This document shows positions 1 through 8,777 of a stretch of DNA of 64,000 nt, one piece after another (the stretch's first letter is position 1; every line of letters starts with the position of its first letter). This DNA comes from Candidatus Thiodiazotropha sp. (ex Codakia rugifera) (GTDB taxonomy: Bacteria; Pseudomonadota; Gammaproteobacteria; Chromatiales; Chromatiaceae), in NCBI GenBank assembly GCA_025656675.1, contig JAHXHN010000005.1, positions 124,001 to 188,000 of the forward strand, in the 5' to 3' direction. Under the pieces are notes generated by a model. The model did no database searches. It saw only the letters and a program-made list of their open reading frames with translations, and had not been told where the DNA came from. The position numbers and the translations under genes are program-made.

Positions 1-443
1 TTGCTTATGCCGGTGATATGGGAACCAGGGCACTTCAGATCTCAGCTACCCGTCAGGTGCAGGATCGTGAGAACGGTTACGATGTATTCATGAATGTCGA
101 TACCACGGCAGGCACCAAGCGAAATATATTCGAGACGGTACATGGAATAATTGCCGGTCTGGAAGCTGATGCACCAAACGGCGCATTGATCGATGACTTG
201 AATTTGGCTCAGGAACATATTGGGGCAATCAGAGCCCGTGGTGGTGCCCGTTTGAATACCATCGATGAGCAGCATAACGTCAATGAGGATTTCATATTCA
301 CCATGCAGAGCGCACTTTCAGAAACAGAGGACCTGGATATTGCGGAGGCGGTAAGCCGTTTTGAACAAGATCTTCTGGCACTGCAGGCAGCTCAGCAGAC
401 CTTCAATATGGTGCAGGGACTGTCGCTGTTCAATTATCTATGA
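1..443 (+). CDS. flgL: Flagellar hook-filament junction protein FlgL (HAP3), C-terminal part
   Basis: The reading frame is open from the window edge (codons from base 3) and ends at the TGA before 444, so only the last ~147 residues are present. The visible part has the FlgL signature near its start (Y-x-G-D-x-G-x-R, then I-S-x-T-R-x-V and G-Y-D-V-F) and a C-terminal helix of the flagellin D0 type ending LSLFNYL. FlgL joins the last hook ring to the filament outside the cell. It is followed by flagellin, FlaG, FliD, FliS and FliT, the usual late filament order. The true start lies upstream of the window. Confidence 0.88.
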   Translation, partial: AYAGDMGTRALQISATRQVQDRENGYDVFMNVDTTAGTKRNIFETVHGIIAGLEADAPNGALIDDLNLAQEHIGAIRARGGARLNTIDEQHNVNEDFIFTMQSALSETEDLDIAEAVSRFEQDLLALQAAQQTFNMVQGLSLFNYL

Positions 444-708
444 GGCCACACTGAGGGCCAACTGTCCTAATCTCCATGCGAATGGTTTTCCTCGTTCACA
501 ATCAATTGCGCAGATTGCTTTGAGACGGTGGGTCTTGAGGCTAGACAGTCGTTTCATCCATGGGTCGAGCAGTATAAAGGGAAGCTAATGCTCAGGATGT
601 TTATTCCCTGCCCCGTTTCAATGTAAAATCAATAAATAGTCAATAAAAACAATAAGTAATATATAAATATTTTGAGGTCCTCCCGATTCAAGCGAGTGAT
701 AATCCGGT
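444..708. other. Non-coding gap between flgL and the flagellin promoter
   Basis: I see no convincing gene here. Short open frames on either strand lack a ribosome site and family features. The right half is AT-rich, as expected before a promoter. No clear terminator stem with a T tract was found after flgL. Confidence 0.5.
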
Positions 709-735
709 TAAAGTTCTGACATCCGGGGCCGCTAC
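709..735 (+). promoter_or_regulatory. Sigma-28 (FliA) promoter of fliC
   Basis: TAAAGTTC at 709-716 and GCCGCTAC at 728-735 are separated by 11 bases, matching the flagellar sigma-28 layout TAAAGTTT-N11-GCCGATAA in 13 of 16 positions. It lies 116 bases before the flagellin ATG, leaving a ~105-base leader. Late filament genes are usually FliA-dependent, which fits the neighbour. Confidence 0.75.
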
Positions 736-850
736 AAATATCGGAGGCGGTAAATATCAAACTTGATTGATATATCCGCCAAATACAAATCACCGGTGGT
801 AGAGCGCTTATCAACAGACGCCATTACCGGTCTGATAGAGGAATAGTCTC

Positions 851-1624
851 ATGGCAATCACAGTCAACACTAATGTATTCTCCCTAGCCGCACAAAAAAA
901 CCTGGGTCGTACACAATCAGATCTTGAAACTTCCATCCAGCGCCTCTCTTCAGGTCTGCGTATTAATATGGCTAAAGACGACGCAGCCGGCTTGGCCGTT
1001 GCCCAGTTACAGTCAGCCCAGGCACGTGGCTTGACAGTAGCCCAGCGTAACATCGCAGACGGTACTTCTTTTCTGAATGTGGCAGATGCCACTTTACGCA
1101 GTGTCAGTGACATGATGCAGAGACAGCGTGAACTGGCCGTGCAAGCGGGTAGTGGTCTCTACACCTCAGCTCAGACAGCCCTTATGTCTGTTGAATTTAC
1201 TGCGCTGACGACAGAAATAACCGATTCACTGGGTCGTGCAACCTTTAACGGCACAGCCGTATTTGGTGGCGGCGGCGCTATCCAGGTTGGTGCAAACACC
1301 GGCCAGACTATCGATATCTCTACCGCAGCGCTTGCAGCGCGTACTGCAGTAATTACCAGTACCGCTACAATCGATGCCGACCTGAACGCTGTCGCAACAG
1401 CTTTGGCTAATGTCGGTGGACTGCAGAGCCGCTTGGAACAGGCTGGTCGAGTAGCCGCCAGTATGGAAGAGGCCCAGTTTGCCGCAGCCGGCCGGATCAT
1501 GGATGCTGACTTCGCCCGCGAAACGGCAAAAATGACCAGTGCACAGGTTGTACAGCAGGCAGGTGTTGCCGCATTGGCACAGGCCAACTCTATTCCACAG
1601 CTGGCATTGAGCCTGCTTCGTTAA
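851..1624 (+). CDS. fliC: Flagellin (filament subunit)
   Basis: A 257-residue flagellin. The N-terminal D0/D1 region (about 1-140) has the conserved INTN-type opening, LSSGLRIN-x-A-x-DDAAG and the RG-L-x-x-AQRNI-DG segment. The C-terminal D1/D0 region (about 185-257) ends with the assembly helix ANSIPQLALSLLR. The variable surface region between them is very short, so this is a minimal flagellin without D2/D3 domains. Subunits are exported by the flagellar type III apparatus, chaperoned by FliS. The sigma-28 promoter lies upstream and flaG follows after 71 bases. The Ser/Thr-rich middle could carry O-glycans added by the 4471-13142 locus, but that is inference. Confidence 0.96.
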   Translation: MAITVNTNVFSLAAQKNLGRTQSDLETSIQRLSSGLRINMAKDDAAGLAVAQLQSAQARGLTVAQRNIADGTSFLNVADATLRSVSDMMQRQRELAVQAGSGLYTSAQTALMSVEFTALTTEITDSLGRATFNGTAVFGGGGAIQVGANTGQTIDISTAALAARTAVITSTATIDADLNAVATALANVGGLQSRLEQAGRVAASMEEAQFAAAGRIMDADFARETAKMTSAQVVQQAGVAALAQANSIPQLALSLLR

Positions 1625-1632
1625 GGATAAGA

Positions 1633-1662
1633 CCCTCGGGGGCGGTTTCCGTCCCCCCGGGG
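1633..1662 (+). terminator. GC-rich hairpin after fliC
   Basis: A G-rich arm (CTCGGGGG) and a C-rich arm (CCCCCCGGGG) fold around a short loop just after the flagellin stop. There is no T tract, so it may act as an mRNA 3' stabiliser or a partial terminator that lowers expression of flaG-fliD relative to flagellin. This is inferred from sequence only. Confidence 0.5.
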
Positions 1663-1695
1663 TTTGACGCGGAATAAACAGGGTAGGGTATAGAA

Positions 1696-2058
1696 ATGCC
1701 AAACGTAATCACAAATTTGGCCCATGAATACGCCTATAAAAGGGAAGTCTCCAAGACCGACACGAGCCCATCTGTTCAGGCTGAAAGGAAAGAGAGTCCG
1801 AATACCGAACAACCCCAACAGGTTGTAGACAGTAAAGTCCTGATCAGTAAAATCGAGGATCTCTCGCAGCTTGTCAAACGGAATCTCGAATTCAGTGTCG
1901 ATGAAGATACTGGTCAGCAAGTGGTTAGGGTCATCGATTCAGATACTGGTGAGTTGGTCAGGCAGATTCCACCGGAACATCTTCTACACGTCATTTCCCA
2001 GGTTCAGGAATCGCGTGAGGAGATGATCCCGGGTGTATTGTTGGATGACAGAGTATAA
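1696..2058 (+). CDS. flaG: FlaG family protein
   Basis: A 120-residue protein with a polar, variable N-terminal half and the conserved FlaG C-terminal domain (about 55-115): LNK-type helix, then LEFSVDEDTGQQVVRVIDSDTGELVRQIPPEHLL. FlaG proteins influence filament length in polar flagellates; the mechanism is unsettled. It sits between flagellin and the filament cap gene, the standard place in Vibrio- and Pseudomonas-like clusters. No signal peptide or membrane segment is visible. Confidence 0.92.
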   Translation: MPNVITNLAHEYAYKREVSKTDTSPSVQAERKESPNTEQPQQVVDSKVLISKIEDLSQLVKRNLEFSVDEDTGQQVVRVIDSDTGELVRQIPPEHLLHVISQVQESREEMIPGVLLDDRV

Positions 2059-2098
2059 TTGTACTGAGTGCTCACACTTCACGAGGCTTAGCTAAATC

Positions 2099-3454
2099 AT
2101 GGCAATTGGTTTTTCAGGCATAGGGGCTGGGGCTGACTGGAACGGTATTATCAATCAGCTATTGCAGATTGAGAGTCGGCCTTTAACCCAGCTGCAAACT
2201 CGAGAGAAAGAGATCGAGAAGCAGATCAGTGACTACGGCCTTGTGAAGAGTGCTGTAGACACCTTCAAGTCCAGTGTTGAAGATTTAACCAATGATTCTG
2301 GTTTTGCGGCATTCTCAACAACTTCTTCTGATGAGGCTGTATTGACGGTCACTGCTGACTCAACCGCTGTCGCATCGAGTTACGATGTGGTTGTAACCCA
2401 GTTGGCGAGTCGAGATAAGTTGGCATCATCCGCTTATACAGATAGCGCCACTGCAACCGGAACGGGATCGCTCTCTATCACGGTTGATGGTGAAACCATG
2501 AATCTTGCAGTGGATGCCACCAACAATACCTTGGCTGGATTGAGAAATGCGATCAACAACGCTTCCGATAATCCGGGTGTTACCGCCACTATTCTCAACG
2601 AGGCGAGTGGAAGTCGTCTGATCCTGACCAGTGAAGAGACGGGATTGGTCAATGCCATCTCAGTCAGTGTGGTCGATGCGGACGATGGTAGCAATAACGA
2701 TGCAAATGGTTTGTCGAGGCTGTTTCATGTGGGTGTGGGAAATGACGGGCTCGCTGAACAGGTGGATACCGCTCAGGATGCTCTGCTGACGATTGACGGT
2801 TTCAATATTGTGAGTTCATCGAATGCTGTCACCGGTGCGGTATCAGGTGTAACTTTAGAACTCGTAGCTGCTGGGGCTGCTTCGATCGGGATAAGCAGGG
2901 ATAACAGCAAGATTGAAGAGAAAGTCAATCAATTTGTCGATGCATACAATACAGTATTGAGTGAACTGGATGATTTGGAAACAGGTTCCTTGGGCAGGGA
3001 TAGCAGCCTGCGTCGCATCAAACAGGGATTTGTAAATGTTATCAATCAGGCCGCTAATATTGATGGTGCAGATGCCTATCTCTTTGAAATTGGCATAACT
3101 AGGGATAAACTGGGTGTCATCTCATTGGATAGCGGTGAATTAGCCGATGCCCTTGCCAATGATTTCGATCGGGTATCGCAGATTCTTTCAGATGCCACTA
3201 CAGGGTATGCCACAAGATTTTTTACCTATGCAGATCAGTTACTGGATTTGGGTGGGATTATTGACTCCAAGAATGAAGGCTTGAGTAGCCAGAAGAGGTC
3301 GTTACAAAACCAGATAGAACGGCAAGAGCTACATTTGGAAACTTATGAGAAAATTCTCATAAACCAGTTTATGTCGCTAGACAGGACAATGTCGATCTTG
3401 CAAGGTACGAGCAATTATCTTACCGGACAGTTGGCTAGCTTACAGTCTGGATGA
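2099..3454 (+). CDS. fliD: Flagellar filament cap protein FliD (HAP2)
   Basis: A 451-residue FliD. The N-terminal D0 segment carries the family opening GIGAGADWNGIINQLLQIESRPL followed by a coiled coil to about residue 90. The central region is Ser/Thr/Ala/Asp-rich (surface domains), and a C-terminal coiled coil spans about 380-450. FliD caps the growing filament and folds flagellin subunits outside the cell. It is exported with help from FliT, and a FliT-like gene lies just downstream. Length is usual for the family. It starts 40 bases after flaG and reads in the same direction as fliS and fliT. Confidence 0.95.
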   Translation: MAIGFSGIGAGADWNGIINQLLQIESRPLTQLQTREKEIEKQISDYGLVKSAVDTFKSSVEDLTNDSGFAAFSTTSSDEAVLTVTADSTAVASSYDVVVTQLASRDKLASSAYTDSATATGTGSLSITVDGETMNLAVDATNNTLAGLRNAINNASDNPGVTATILNEASGSRLILTSEETGLVNAISVSVVDADDGSNNDANGLSRLFHVGVGNDGLAEQVDTAQDALLTIDGFNIVSSSNAVTGAVSGVTLELVAAGAASIGISRDNSKIEEKVNQFVDAYNTVLSELDDLETGSLGRDSSLRRIKQGFVNVINQAANIDGADAYLFEIGITRDKLGVISLDSGELADALANDFDRVSQILSDATTGYATRFFTYADQLLDLGGIIDSKNEGLSSQKRSLQNQIERQELHLETYEKILINQFMSLDRTMSILQGTSNYLTGQLASLQSG

Positions 3455-3503
3455 TTTAATTGGCTACAATGTTTATTTATACAGATTGCTTGAAGGCATT
3501 ATA

Positions 3504-3926
3504 ATGGTAAAAAATCCCGCAATTAACAGTTATCGTCAAGCAGCTTCCTCCGAGGCCATGTATGCAACACCCTACCGACTCGTGCAGATGCTAATGAGTG
3601 GTGCACTGGATGGTATTGCTAATGCAAGAGGGTCCACCATCCGTTTGGAACATGAAGCGAGACATAATGAGATAAATTGGATCATCTCAGTGATTGATGC
3701 TCTACGTGGGGCGCTGGATTTTGAACAGGGCGGGGAAATTGCCAACAACCTTGACATGCTGTACGACTATATCAATCGTCGCTTGTACACAGCAGATATT
3801 GAACAGAATGTAGAGGCACTCGATGAGGTGGCATCTCTACTGAAAGAGATCAAGATAGCATGGGATGCCATGCCGGAAGCGATACAGAATGCATCTAATA
3901 TCCGGGATTCTGTAAAAAACGTTTAG
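3504..3926 (+). CDS. fliS: Flagellar export chaperone FliS
   Basis: About 140 residues, all-helical. It has the FliS opening (NSYRQ-x-x-x-x-x-x-x-TPYRLVQMLMSGALDGI) and the C-terminal NLDMLYDYINRRLYTADIEQN segment. FliS binds the C-terminal helix of flagellin in the cytoplasm and prevents premature polymerisation. The ATG at 3504 is preferred because GAAGG lies about 8 bases upstream; an in-frame TTG at 3486 would add six residues. It is followed by a FliT-like chaperone 13 bases downstream. Confidence 0.94.
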   Translation: MVKNPAINSYRQAASSEAMYATPYRLVQMLMSGALDGIANARGSTIRLEHEARHNEINWIISVIDALRGALDFEQGGEIANNLDMLYDYINRRLYTADIEQNVEALDEVASLLKEIKIAWDAMPEAIQNASNIRDSVKNV

Positions 3927-3939
3927 GCAGCACTTTCTG

Positions 3940-4257
3940 ATGCTTCAGCACAAGGAAAATTTAGAACTTGCGCTAGAGTTAAGTCAAGAGATTGTCCGCC
4001 TTGCCCAAGAAAAAGCATGGCCTGAGATGGAGCAGCTGGACCAGCAACGACTGCAACTATTAAAGGCTTTTTTTTCAGCCGGTGATTTTAACAGCCATGA
4101 TCGGATGGTTGAGGAATCGATACAATCGATACTGGATCTGAATGACAGGGCATTAGCAATCTGTGCCGAAGCCAGGGATTTTGTAATGGAAGACGGCAGA
4201 AAAGTAAGATTGGGAAGGGAAGCTATCGCCGCATACCAAAAACAGTCTTTTGACTAG
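3940..4257 (+). CDS. fliT: FliT-like flagellar chaperone
   Basis: A 105-residue, mostly helical, Leu/Glu/Gln-rich protein (LELALELSQEIVRLAQEKAWPEMEQLDQQRLQLLKAFF). Size, composition and the position right after fliS fit FliT, the chaperone for FliD that in enterics also binds FlhDC. FliT is poorly conserved, so the call rests largely on context. The W-x-x-M-E-x-L-x-x-x-R pattern is typical of FliT-like proteins in Pseudomonas/Vibrio-type clusters. It is the last gene of the + strand flagellar run; the next gene is convergent. Confidence 0.75.
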   Translation: MLQHKENLELALELSQEIVRLAQEKAWPEMEQLDQQRLQLLKAFFSAGDFNSHDRMVEESIQSILDLNDRALAICAEARDFVMEDGRKVRLGREAIAAYQKQSFD

Positions 4258-4470
4258 CGCTCCATCTGCCTTATTAATCTCAGGCAGACCATTCAATATT
4301 GTATCCGATTGAATCCGTTTAGGATCTATAACAACTGCCTTTTCTACACTGGCAGCTCCTCTTCGTATCCATTCGTTCCAGCGTTTGCTTGTCGATCTGA
4401 TCTGAAAATGGGGACAAACTAGAAGCAGCATCTTCACCCAATTTCCAAGATGAAAAATATTGAGATTTGC

Positions 4471-5421
4471 CTACTTTGGTTTTGCGGCAAGCATCTCTCC
4501 TAGCAGCCCGGTTATACCCTGTGTCGGTATCGGTGTATCGGAAGCTATCAGTGAATGGAGCTTTTTTAAACTGTGAAAAGGCACAGTAGGGTACATGTGG
4601 TGTTCTATATGATAATTCATCTGCCAGTATAAGAATGCCAGAAAGGGGTTTAATATAATCGTACGTGAGTTGAGGCGGAAGTCGTTGACATTGGGCTTCA
4701 TGCCGAAATGCTGGCCTGCAGCCAACACAATATTCATCCAGTTAAAAATAAAGGGTGCCAGTGTGAAAATAATAACGAATGGCCAATGTCCTGAAAGAAT
4801 GAAAAGTGTCGCTAAAAAAAGATGGGATAGCAGCATGAAGCGTGCCCAGAGGATAACTTTTTGGCGTTGCTTGGAGTGCATATCGGGGAAAAGAACTTGA
4901 CTCCATGTCCCACGCATAATTCCTATACTGTTTTCAGCAGTAATCTTCAGATTTCGGATGCAGAGAGGCAGGTTAAATGTCAGTGCCCATAACCAGGACT
5001 TGATGAAGAGGTTTTGGGGCAATATAACCTCTTGGTCGAGCTGATTGTACACAGTATATTTGTGATGGAAAGCATGGCTGACAGAGAAAAAGTAGGGATT
5101 GTTCCAGCTTAAAAATGCAAAAAGGCGATAAAAAAATAGATTGTATATTTTTGTTTTGAACACTGTGTTGTGCATCAGCTCATGCCCTGCACCTGACCAA
5201 CCCAAAAAGGAATAAAAGGCTCCATGAAGGGCAACAAAGACAACAGCCGTCAACCACGCTTGTTGTATTAGGAAAAAATATGAGCTGCAGCCAGTAATGA
5301 CAAGCAAAAACAGATGAAAAAAGATAAATATGGCGCCCTTTGCATCGCTTTTTTTCATCAGAGCTGCGAGTTGCTGTTTGGTAAGGGGCGTTCTATACCA
5401 TGTAATTCTTATATTATTCAC
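4471..5421 (-). CDS. Fatty-acid desaturase-like membrane di-iron protein
   Basis: A 316-residue membrane protein with hydrophobic segments near 30-55, 57-75, 95-110, 190-235 and 250-268. It has three histidine boxes typical of membrane di-iron desaturases/hydroxylases: GHELMH at 79-84, HAFHH at 116-120 and HIEHH at 271-275. The family uses O2 and an electron donor to desaturate or hydroxylate acyl chains or related lipids. The start overlaps the stop of the upstream methyltransferase by 4 bases, so the two are translationally coupled. Its place at the end of a sugar/methyl-transfer operon suggests it modifies a product of that operon rather than housekeeping membrane lipids. That is inference; it could be an acyl-lipid desaturase or a hydroxylase. 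Confidence 0.82.
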   Translation of the reverse strand: MNNIRITWYRTPLTKQQLAALMKKSDAKGAIFIFFHLFLLVITGCSSYFFLIQQAWLTAVVFVALHGAFYSFLGWSGAGHELMHNTVFKTKIYNLFFYRLFAFLSWNNPYFFSVSHAFHHKYTVYNQLDQEVILPQNLFIKSWLWALTFNLPLCIRNLKITAENSIGIMRGTWSQVLFPDMHSKQRQKVILWARFMLLSHLFLATLFILSGHWPFVIIFTLAPFIFNWMNIVLAAGQHFGMKPNVNDFRLNSRTIILNPFLAFLYWQMNYHIEHHMYPTVPFHSLKKLHSLIASDTPIPTQGITGLLGEMLAAKPK

Positions 5422-6152
5422 GATAAAATCTCTTTGTGCTTGCCAATTAACATGAATGCGAGCATGGTGTTTTGAATATGTATAATCTCATGGTTTTTGC
5501 AAAACTCGTTGAGAAAGCTGGTGACATCGCCATGAATCTGTGACCGAAAGTCGTGCCAGACAATAATGGCATCATCTGTTGCCATACGAAGTGCGTTTTT
5601 GGTATCACTCTTCACTGTATTGAAATCGTGCCCGCCATCTATGAATATGAGATCAAAGCGGTTTAGAAAATTCTGCGCCTTAGGTTCTATGGTCGTGCTG
5701 TCTTGATGAATCTGTGTAACTCTTTGCTTTATGGCCTTTTGTGCGCGGTCGATGTAGATAGCTCCATGTTTTGAAAAGATGTCTTTGAGATATTCATCAT
5801 TGGCCGCATCGTCACTTAAGTACTCCTTTTCATTAATCCCCTCTCGTGTAGAGGTGGTGCTGGGATCAATATCAATGGTAACAATAGAAGTGCGCTCTTG
5901 TGAGTTGCGAGCAAACAGCAGGGTTGTCGCTCCCATGTAAGTGCCAAATTCAAATATTTCCTGCGGGGAAATCAACTTGATGAACGATACCAACACAGAG
6001 CTCTCCAGAAGTGTGAGTCCTCCGATAGCACTGGTTGGGATATTGACGGTGAACTCTGTATTCTGGGCAGGATACATTCTTTCAACTGCCTGAAAGACGA
6101 CCTTAGGACGGATTTCGGTGATATTTGCGGGCTTCGCGTTTTTGGCGCTCAT
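5418..6152 (-). CDS. SAM-dependent methyltransferase, Methyltransf_24 type
   Basis: A 244-residue soluble protein with a class I methyltransferase core. Motif I is IFEFGTYMGATTLLFA (about 88-103), an acidic strand end is VTIDIDPS (about 114), and a later strand is FDLIFIDGGHDFNTVKSD (about 168-185). This pattern is that of the Methyltransf_24 / cephalosporin-hydroxylase-like family found in glycan and natural-product clusters, where it methylates sugars or small molecules. An AAGGAG ribosome site lies 6 bases before the ATG. The following desaturase-like gene overlaps its stop. A 325-base gap separates it from the upstream FkbM gene, so it may have its own promoter. The substrate is unknown. 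Confidence 0.85.
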   Translation of the reverse strand: MSAKNAKPANITEIRPKVVFQAVERMYPAQNTEFTVNIPTSAIGGLTLLESSVLVSFIKLISPQEIFEFGTYMGATTLLFARNSQERTSIVTIDIDPSTTSTREGINEKEYLSDDAANDEYLKDIFSKHGAIYIDRAQKAIKQRVTQIHQDSTTIEPKAQNFLNRFDLIFIDGGHDFNTVKSDTKNALRMATDDAIIVWHDFRSQIHGDVTSFLNEFCKNHEIIHIQNTMLAFMLIGKHKEILS

Positions 6153-6477
6153 ATGGAACTCCTTATTGCAAAATTGAAAATTTGTCGCTGCTGTGAATCA
6201 CTGAGTTTATAAAGCAGCGGAAGCGCAAGAATAGTTACGAAATACCGCTTGAATATTTTCTAACAGTTTGGATAAAAAATACACCAGTCTATCCAGCGAT
6301 GGAGAAAAAATAACGTCCTGGAAATATCAGTATCATTGACGCGAACAAACTAATTGAATCGTAATCTCTGCGTCTGGATTTCATTGTGAGGCATTCCGAT
6401 GATTCGGGATCGAGGTTGCGATGTTGGACCCGGAAGTACAGCTCGGTAGTCCTTGCCCTAAGTCTTTCATCGAAGCG
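6153..6477. other. Gap between the two methyltransferase genes
   Basis: This stretch contains no gene I can support. A frame overlapping the 3' end of the FkbM gene runs to 6381 on the minus strand but has no family features or ribosome site. The part next to 6153 is AT-rich and could hold a promoter for the minus-strand pair 6152-4471. Confidence 0.45.
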
Positions 6478-7590
6478 TTATACGCTTTCCTTGTCTGCAG
6501 GTACGAAGTACATGACAGTCTCTGACCATCCTTCGGTATAGTGGCGAAGATACACTCGGTAACCTGAATATAATGCAGTAACATACTCAAATGTCTTACG
6601 AAAATCAGCTGCTTCATGATAGACAGCGATGGCCATCGAGGGCCTGTCCTCCATTATATGTTGTCGAGCACCTCTCAAGGCGTGCAGTTCCCAACCTTCC
6701 AGATCCATCTTAATGAAGGTGATCTTCTCATCAACCCGTTCATCCAATGTGGTAACTTGAATTTGACAACTGCCATCCATATCAACGGCACAGGCAGATT
6801 CTGCTTCAGCATTGAACGGGAGTATGCCCTTCTGGTCTGAGAGGCCCTCGCCAATGAATGTGATGTCTCGAAAATGCTGTAGTCGGAGATGGGCTTTGGC
6901 AAGATTACTTGCTGACGGTTCAAATAGGTACACATGCTTGTATCTTGGATAACGGCTACAGAATTGTTCTGTTGTATCGCCATCATATCCACCTGCATCC
7001 ACAAAAACATCACCTTGCGACAATCCAAGAAACGTCTCGAAATACTGTTCCTGGGGCCTCACTGAATATGAGCGCATTGATCGATAGTCACCAGTCAGAC
7101 GGAAATAGAGTAAGTCATCAAGCGTACTGCGTGATTCATTATCTGCGAAGGATTCTGACATGTTTTTCCAAGCAGTCAGATTGTTTGTGACTTCTTCACG
7201 CGTTGAGTGAATAAACGCGGGTATCTGAAAGCGTTCTGGCAGATAACTACATAAGTCAGCTAGTGGCAATGTAAAGGCTGACTCAAGGTCCTCCAATCGA
7301 CGGGCGGCAGAAACCGGCCCTGTACACATTGAGCAATTAACAATTATTGCGTTATCCGGCACCTCCTGTGTTTTCAATACCGGCTTTCCATTCCACTTTA
7401 CTCCTTTTTCAGCAAAATCATCGATGACACCATCTATTTCTATTGTTTGCATGACCGCTGTAGAATGTTCGTTTCTGCCGAGTAAATAACGTCGACCCAT
7501 GGCGCTATCTGAGACAAACTCATCGATGATCTTGTTAGGTCCCTGAGGAACACAATTCCACTCATGCAGGACTTCCTCAACCGATAACAT
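6478..7590 (-). CDS. FkbM family methyltransferase
   Basis: 370 residues. The first ~170 residues hold a nucleotide-binding-like fold with a short GRRYLLGR segment and may be an accessory domain. The C-terminal half is an FkbM methyltransferase: motif I DVFVDAGGYDGDTTEQF (about 195-211), then VYLFEPSASN, and the diagnostic TFIKMDLEGWELHALRGA (about 292-309). FkbM enzymes O-methylate sugars or polyketides and are common in flagellin-glycan and O-antigen clusters. Only 2 bases separate it from the upstream dehydrogenase gene, so the two are in one operon. Two different methyltransferases in the same operon suggest a multiply methylated product. The substrate is not deducible. Confidence 0.85.
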   Translation of the reverse strand: MLSVEEVLHEWNCVPQGPNKIIDEFVSDSAMGRRYLLGRNEHSTAVMQTIEIDGVIDDFAEKGVKWNGKPVLKTQEVPDNAIIVNCSMCTGPVSAARRLEDLESAFTLPLADLCSYLPERFQIPAFIHSTREEVTNNLTAWKNMSESFADNESRSTLDDLLYFRLTGDYRSMRSYSVRPQEQYFETFLGLSQGDVFVDAGGYDGDTTEQFCSRYPRYKHVYLFEPSASNLAKAHLRLQHFRDITFIGEGLSDQKGILPFNAEAESACAVDMDGSCQIQVTTLDERVDEKITFIKMDLEGWELHALRGARQHIMEDRPSMAIAVYHEAADFRKTFEYVTALYSGYRVYLRHYTEGWSETVMYFVPADKESV

Positions 7591-7592
7591 AT

Positions 7593-8756
7593 TTACCCCT
7601 GTCTGGTGTTGGTATCGTTATTTGGGGTACCCCGGACAGCTATCCACTTGCGCATGCTGATCGACCTCACCATGGCTTCAAGCATGCTCATTCCCTCCAA
7701 TGCCAACTCGGCACTGAACACCTCATCTGACTGCCACTGCGCAGTCATCTTGTACTCCTGCATGCTATTCGCAATATCCGTATACAGATTGGCAAATGCC
7801 TCAACAAATCCTGCGGGGTGTCCGACTTTAAACCGAGAATAGCGAGTCAATCCCGCAAGTTGTGTATCGGCACCACGATCCAGGATCTGTCTACGTCCAT
7901 CGGCATAAGACAAAATCAGTTCCTCAGGGTTTGCCTGAAACCATTCTGCTGAGGCCTCACTGCCGTAAATCCTGATTCGCAATCCGTTCCGATGGCCAAG
8001 GGCTGACTTGCTGAACCACATCTGCCCCAAGATTTTCTCAGAGTACCTACATAGGCAGGTCACATTATCAATAACATTGAACCAGCCACATGTGGATTGG
8101 TCAGCAACGACTTCGAGCGGGTGTTGATCTGTTAAGTAGTGGATCAACTGATGCAAGTGAACAGCCAAGTCTAAATGGATAGTGGGAATATCGCCATCAT
8201 GGAGACGCCATTCCTGAGGATGAAGTTTATTCCCATGAGTGTCGACCCTCCGGTATCCTTCCTGAGGCATCTCTGCCTGAAAATGGAGAATCTCGCCGAG
8301 TTCGCCGCTTCGTATAAGTGCTCGCAGTTCGCGCACCATAGGGTATCCGGAGTAGTTATAAGTGATGGCAAGAAAGCCATTCCGGGCATTTCGGGCTTCC
8401 AGAATCATCTGTATCTCGACACTGGTTGTCGCCAGGGCTTTTTCACAAATCACTGGCATACCCTGTGTCAGGCACTCAGAGACGATGTGATAGTGAGATG
8501 GAGTTGGCGTAAGAATCGTGACAGCATCCAGATGGTCCTTTTCCTTAGCTATCATATCTGCCCAGTCATCATACACCCGGTCACCTGAGACCCCATAGGC
8601 TTTGGCTGTATCCTGGTTTATCCGGGGATCTTGACTAAAAGCGCCGGCGACCAGTTTCCACCGGTTATCCATGCCGCATGCTGAAAAATGGGCATAGCCG
8701 ACAGCAGAGTCCAGGGCGCCACCAATGAATCCTAAGGCCAGGGGTGAAGAAGGCAT
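7593..8756 (-). CDS. Gfo/Idh/MocA family NAD(P)-dependent oxidoreductase
   Basis: 387 residues. The N-terminal Rossmann domain (about 1-125) has LGFIGGALDSAVG in place of the usual GxGxxG, followed by AVTILTPTPSHYHIVSECLTQGMPVICEKALA, which contains the family's E-K-x motif. The C-terminal alpha/beta domain (about 135-370) includes LHDGDIPTIHLDLAVHLHQL, where catalytic Asp/His residues are expected. Members oxidise or reduce sugar hydroxyls, often preparing a keto-sugar for a DegT aminotransferase, which is present two genes upstream. It lies 21 bases after the ATP-grasp gene and 2 bases before the FkbM gene, all on the minus strand. The exact substrate is unknown. Confidence 0.88.
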   Translation of the reverse strand: MPSSPLALGFIGGALDSAVGYAHFSACGMDNRWKLVAGAFSQDPRINQDTAKAYGVSGDRVYDDWADMIAKEKDHLDAVTILTPTPSHYHIVSECLTQGMPVICEKALATTSVEIQMILEARNARNGFLAITYNYSGYPMVRELRALIRSGELGEILHFQAEMPQEGYRRVDTHGNKLHPQEWRLHDGDIPTIHLDLAVHLHQLIHYLTDQHPLEVVADQSTCGWFNVIDNVTCLCRYSEKILGQMWFSKSALGHRNGLRIRIYGSEASAEWFQANPEELILSYADGRRQILDRGADTQLAGLTRYSRFKVGHPAGFVEAFANLYTDIANSMQEYKMTAQWQSDEVFSAELALEGMSMLEAMVRSISMRKWIAVRGTPNNDTNTRQG

Positions 8757-8777
8757 TCACAACTCCTCAAGTTACTC

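Noticed and set aside
4265-4288. TCTGCC/GGCAGA stem after fliT as a terminator
   Set aside because: The stem is short with a long loop and no T tract.
4153-4437. 94-residue minus-strand frame between fliT and the desaturase gene
   Set aside because: It overlaps the end of fliT, lacks a ribosome site and shows no family features.
6381-6617. Minus-strand frame overlapping the end of the FkbM gene
   Set aside because: Out-of-frame overlap with a well-supported gene and no domain; possible frameshifted tail cannot be shown.
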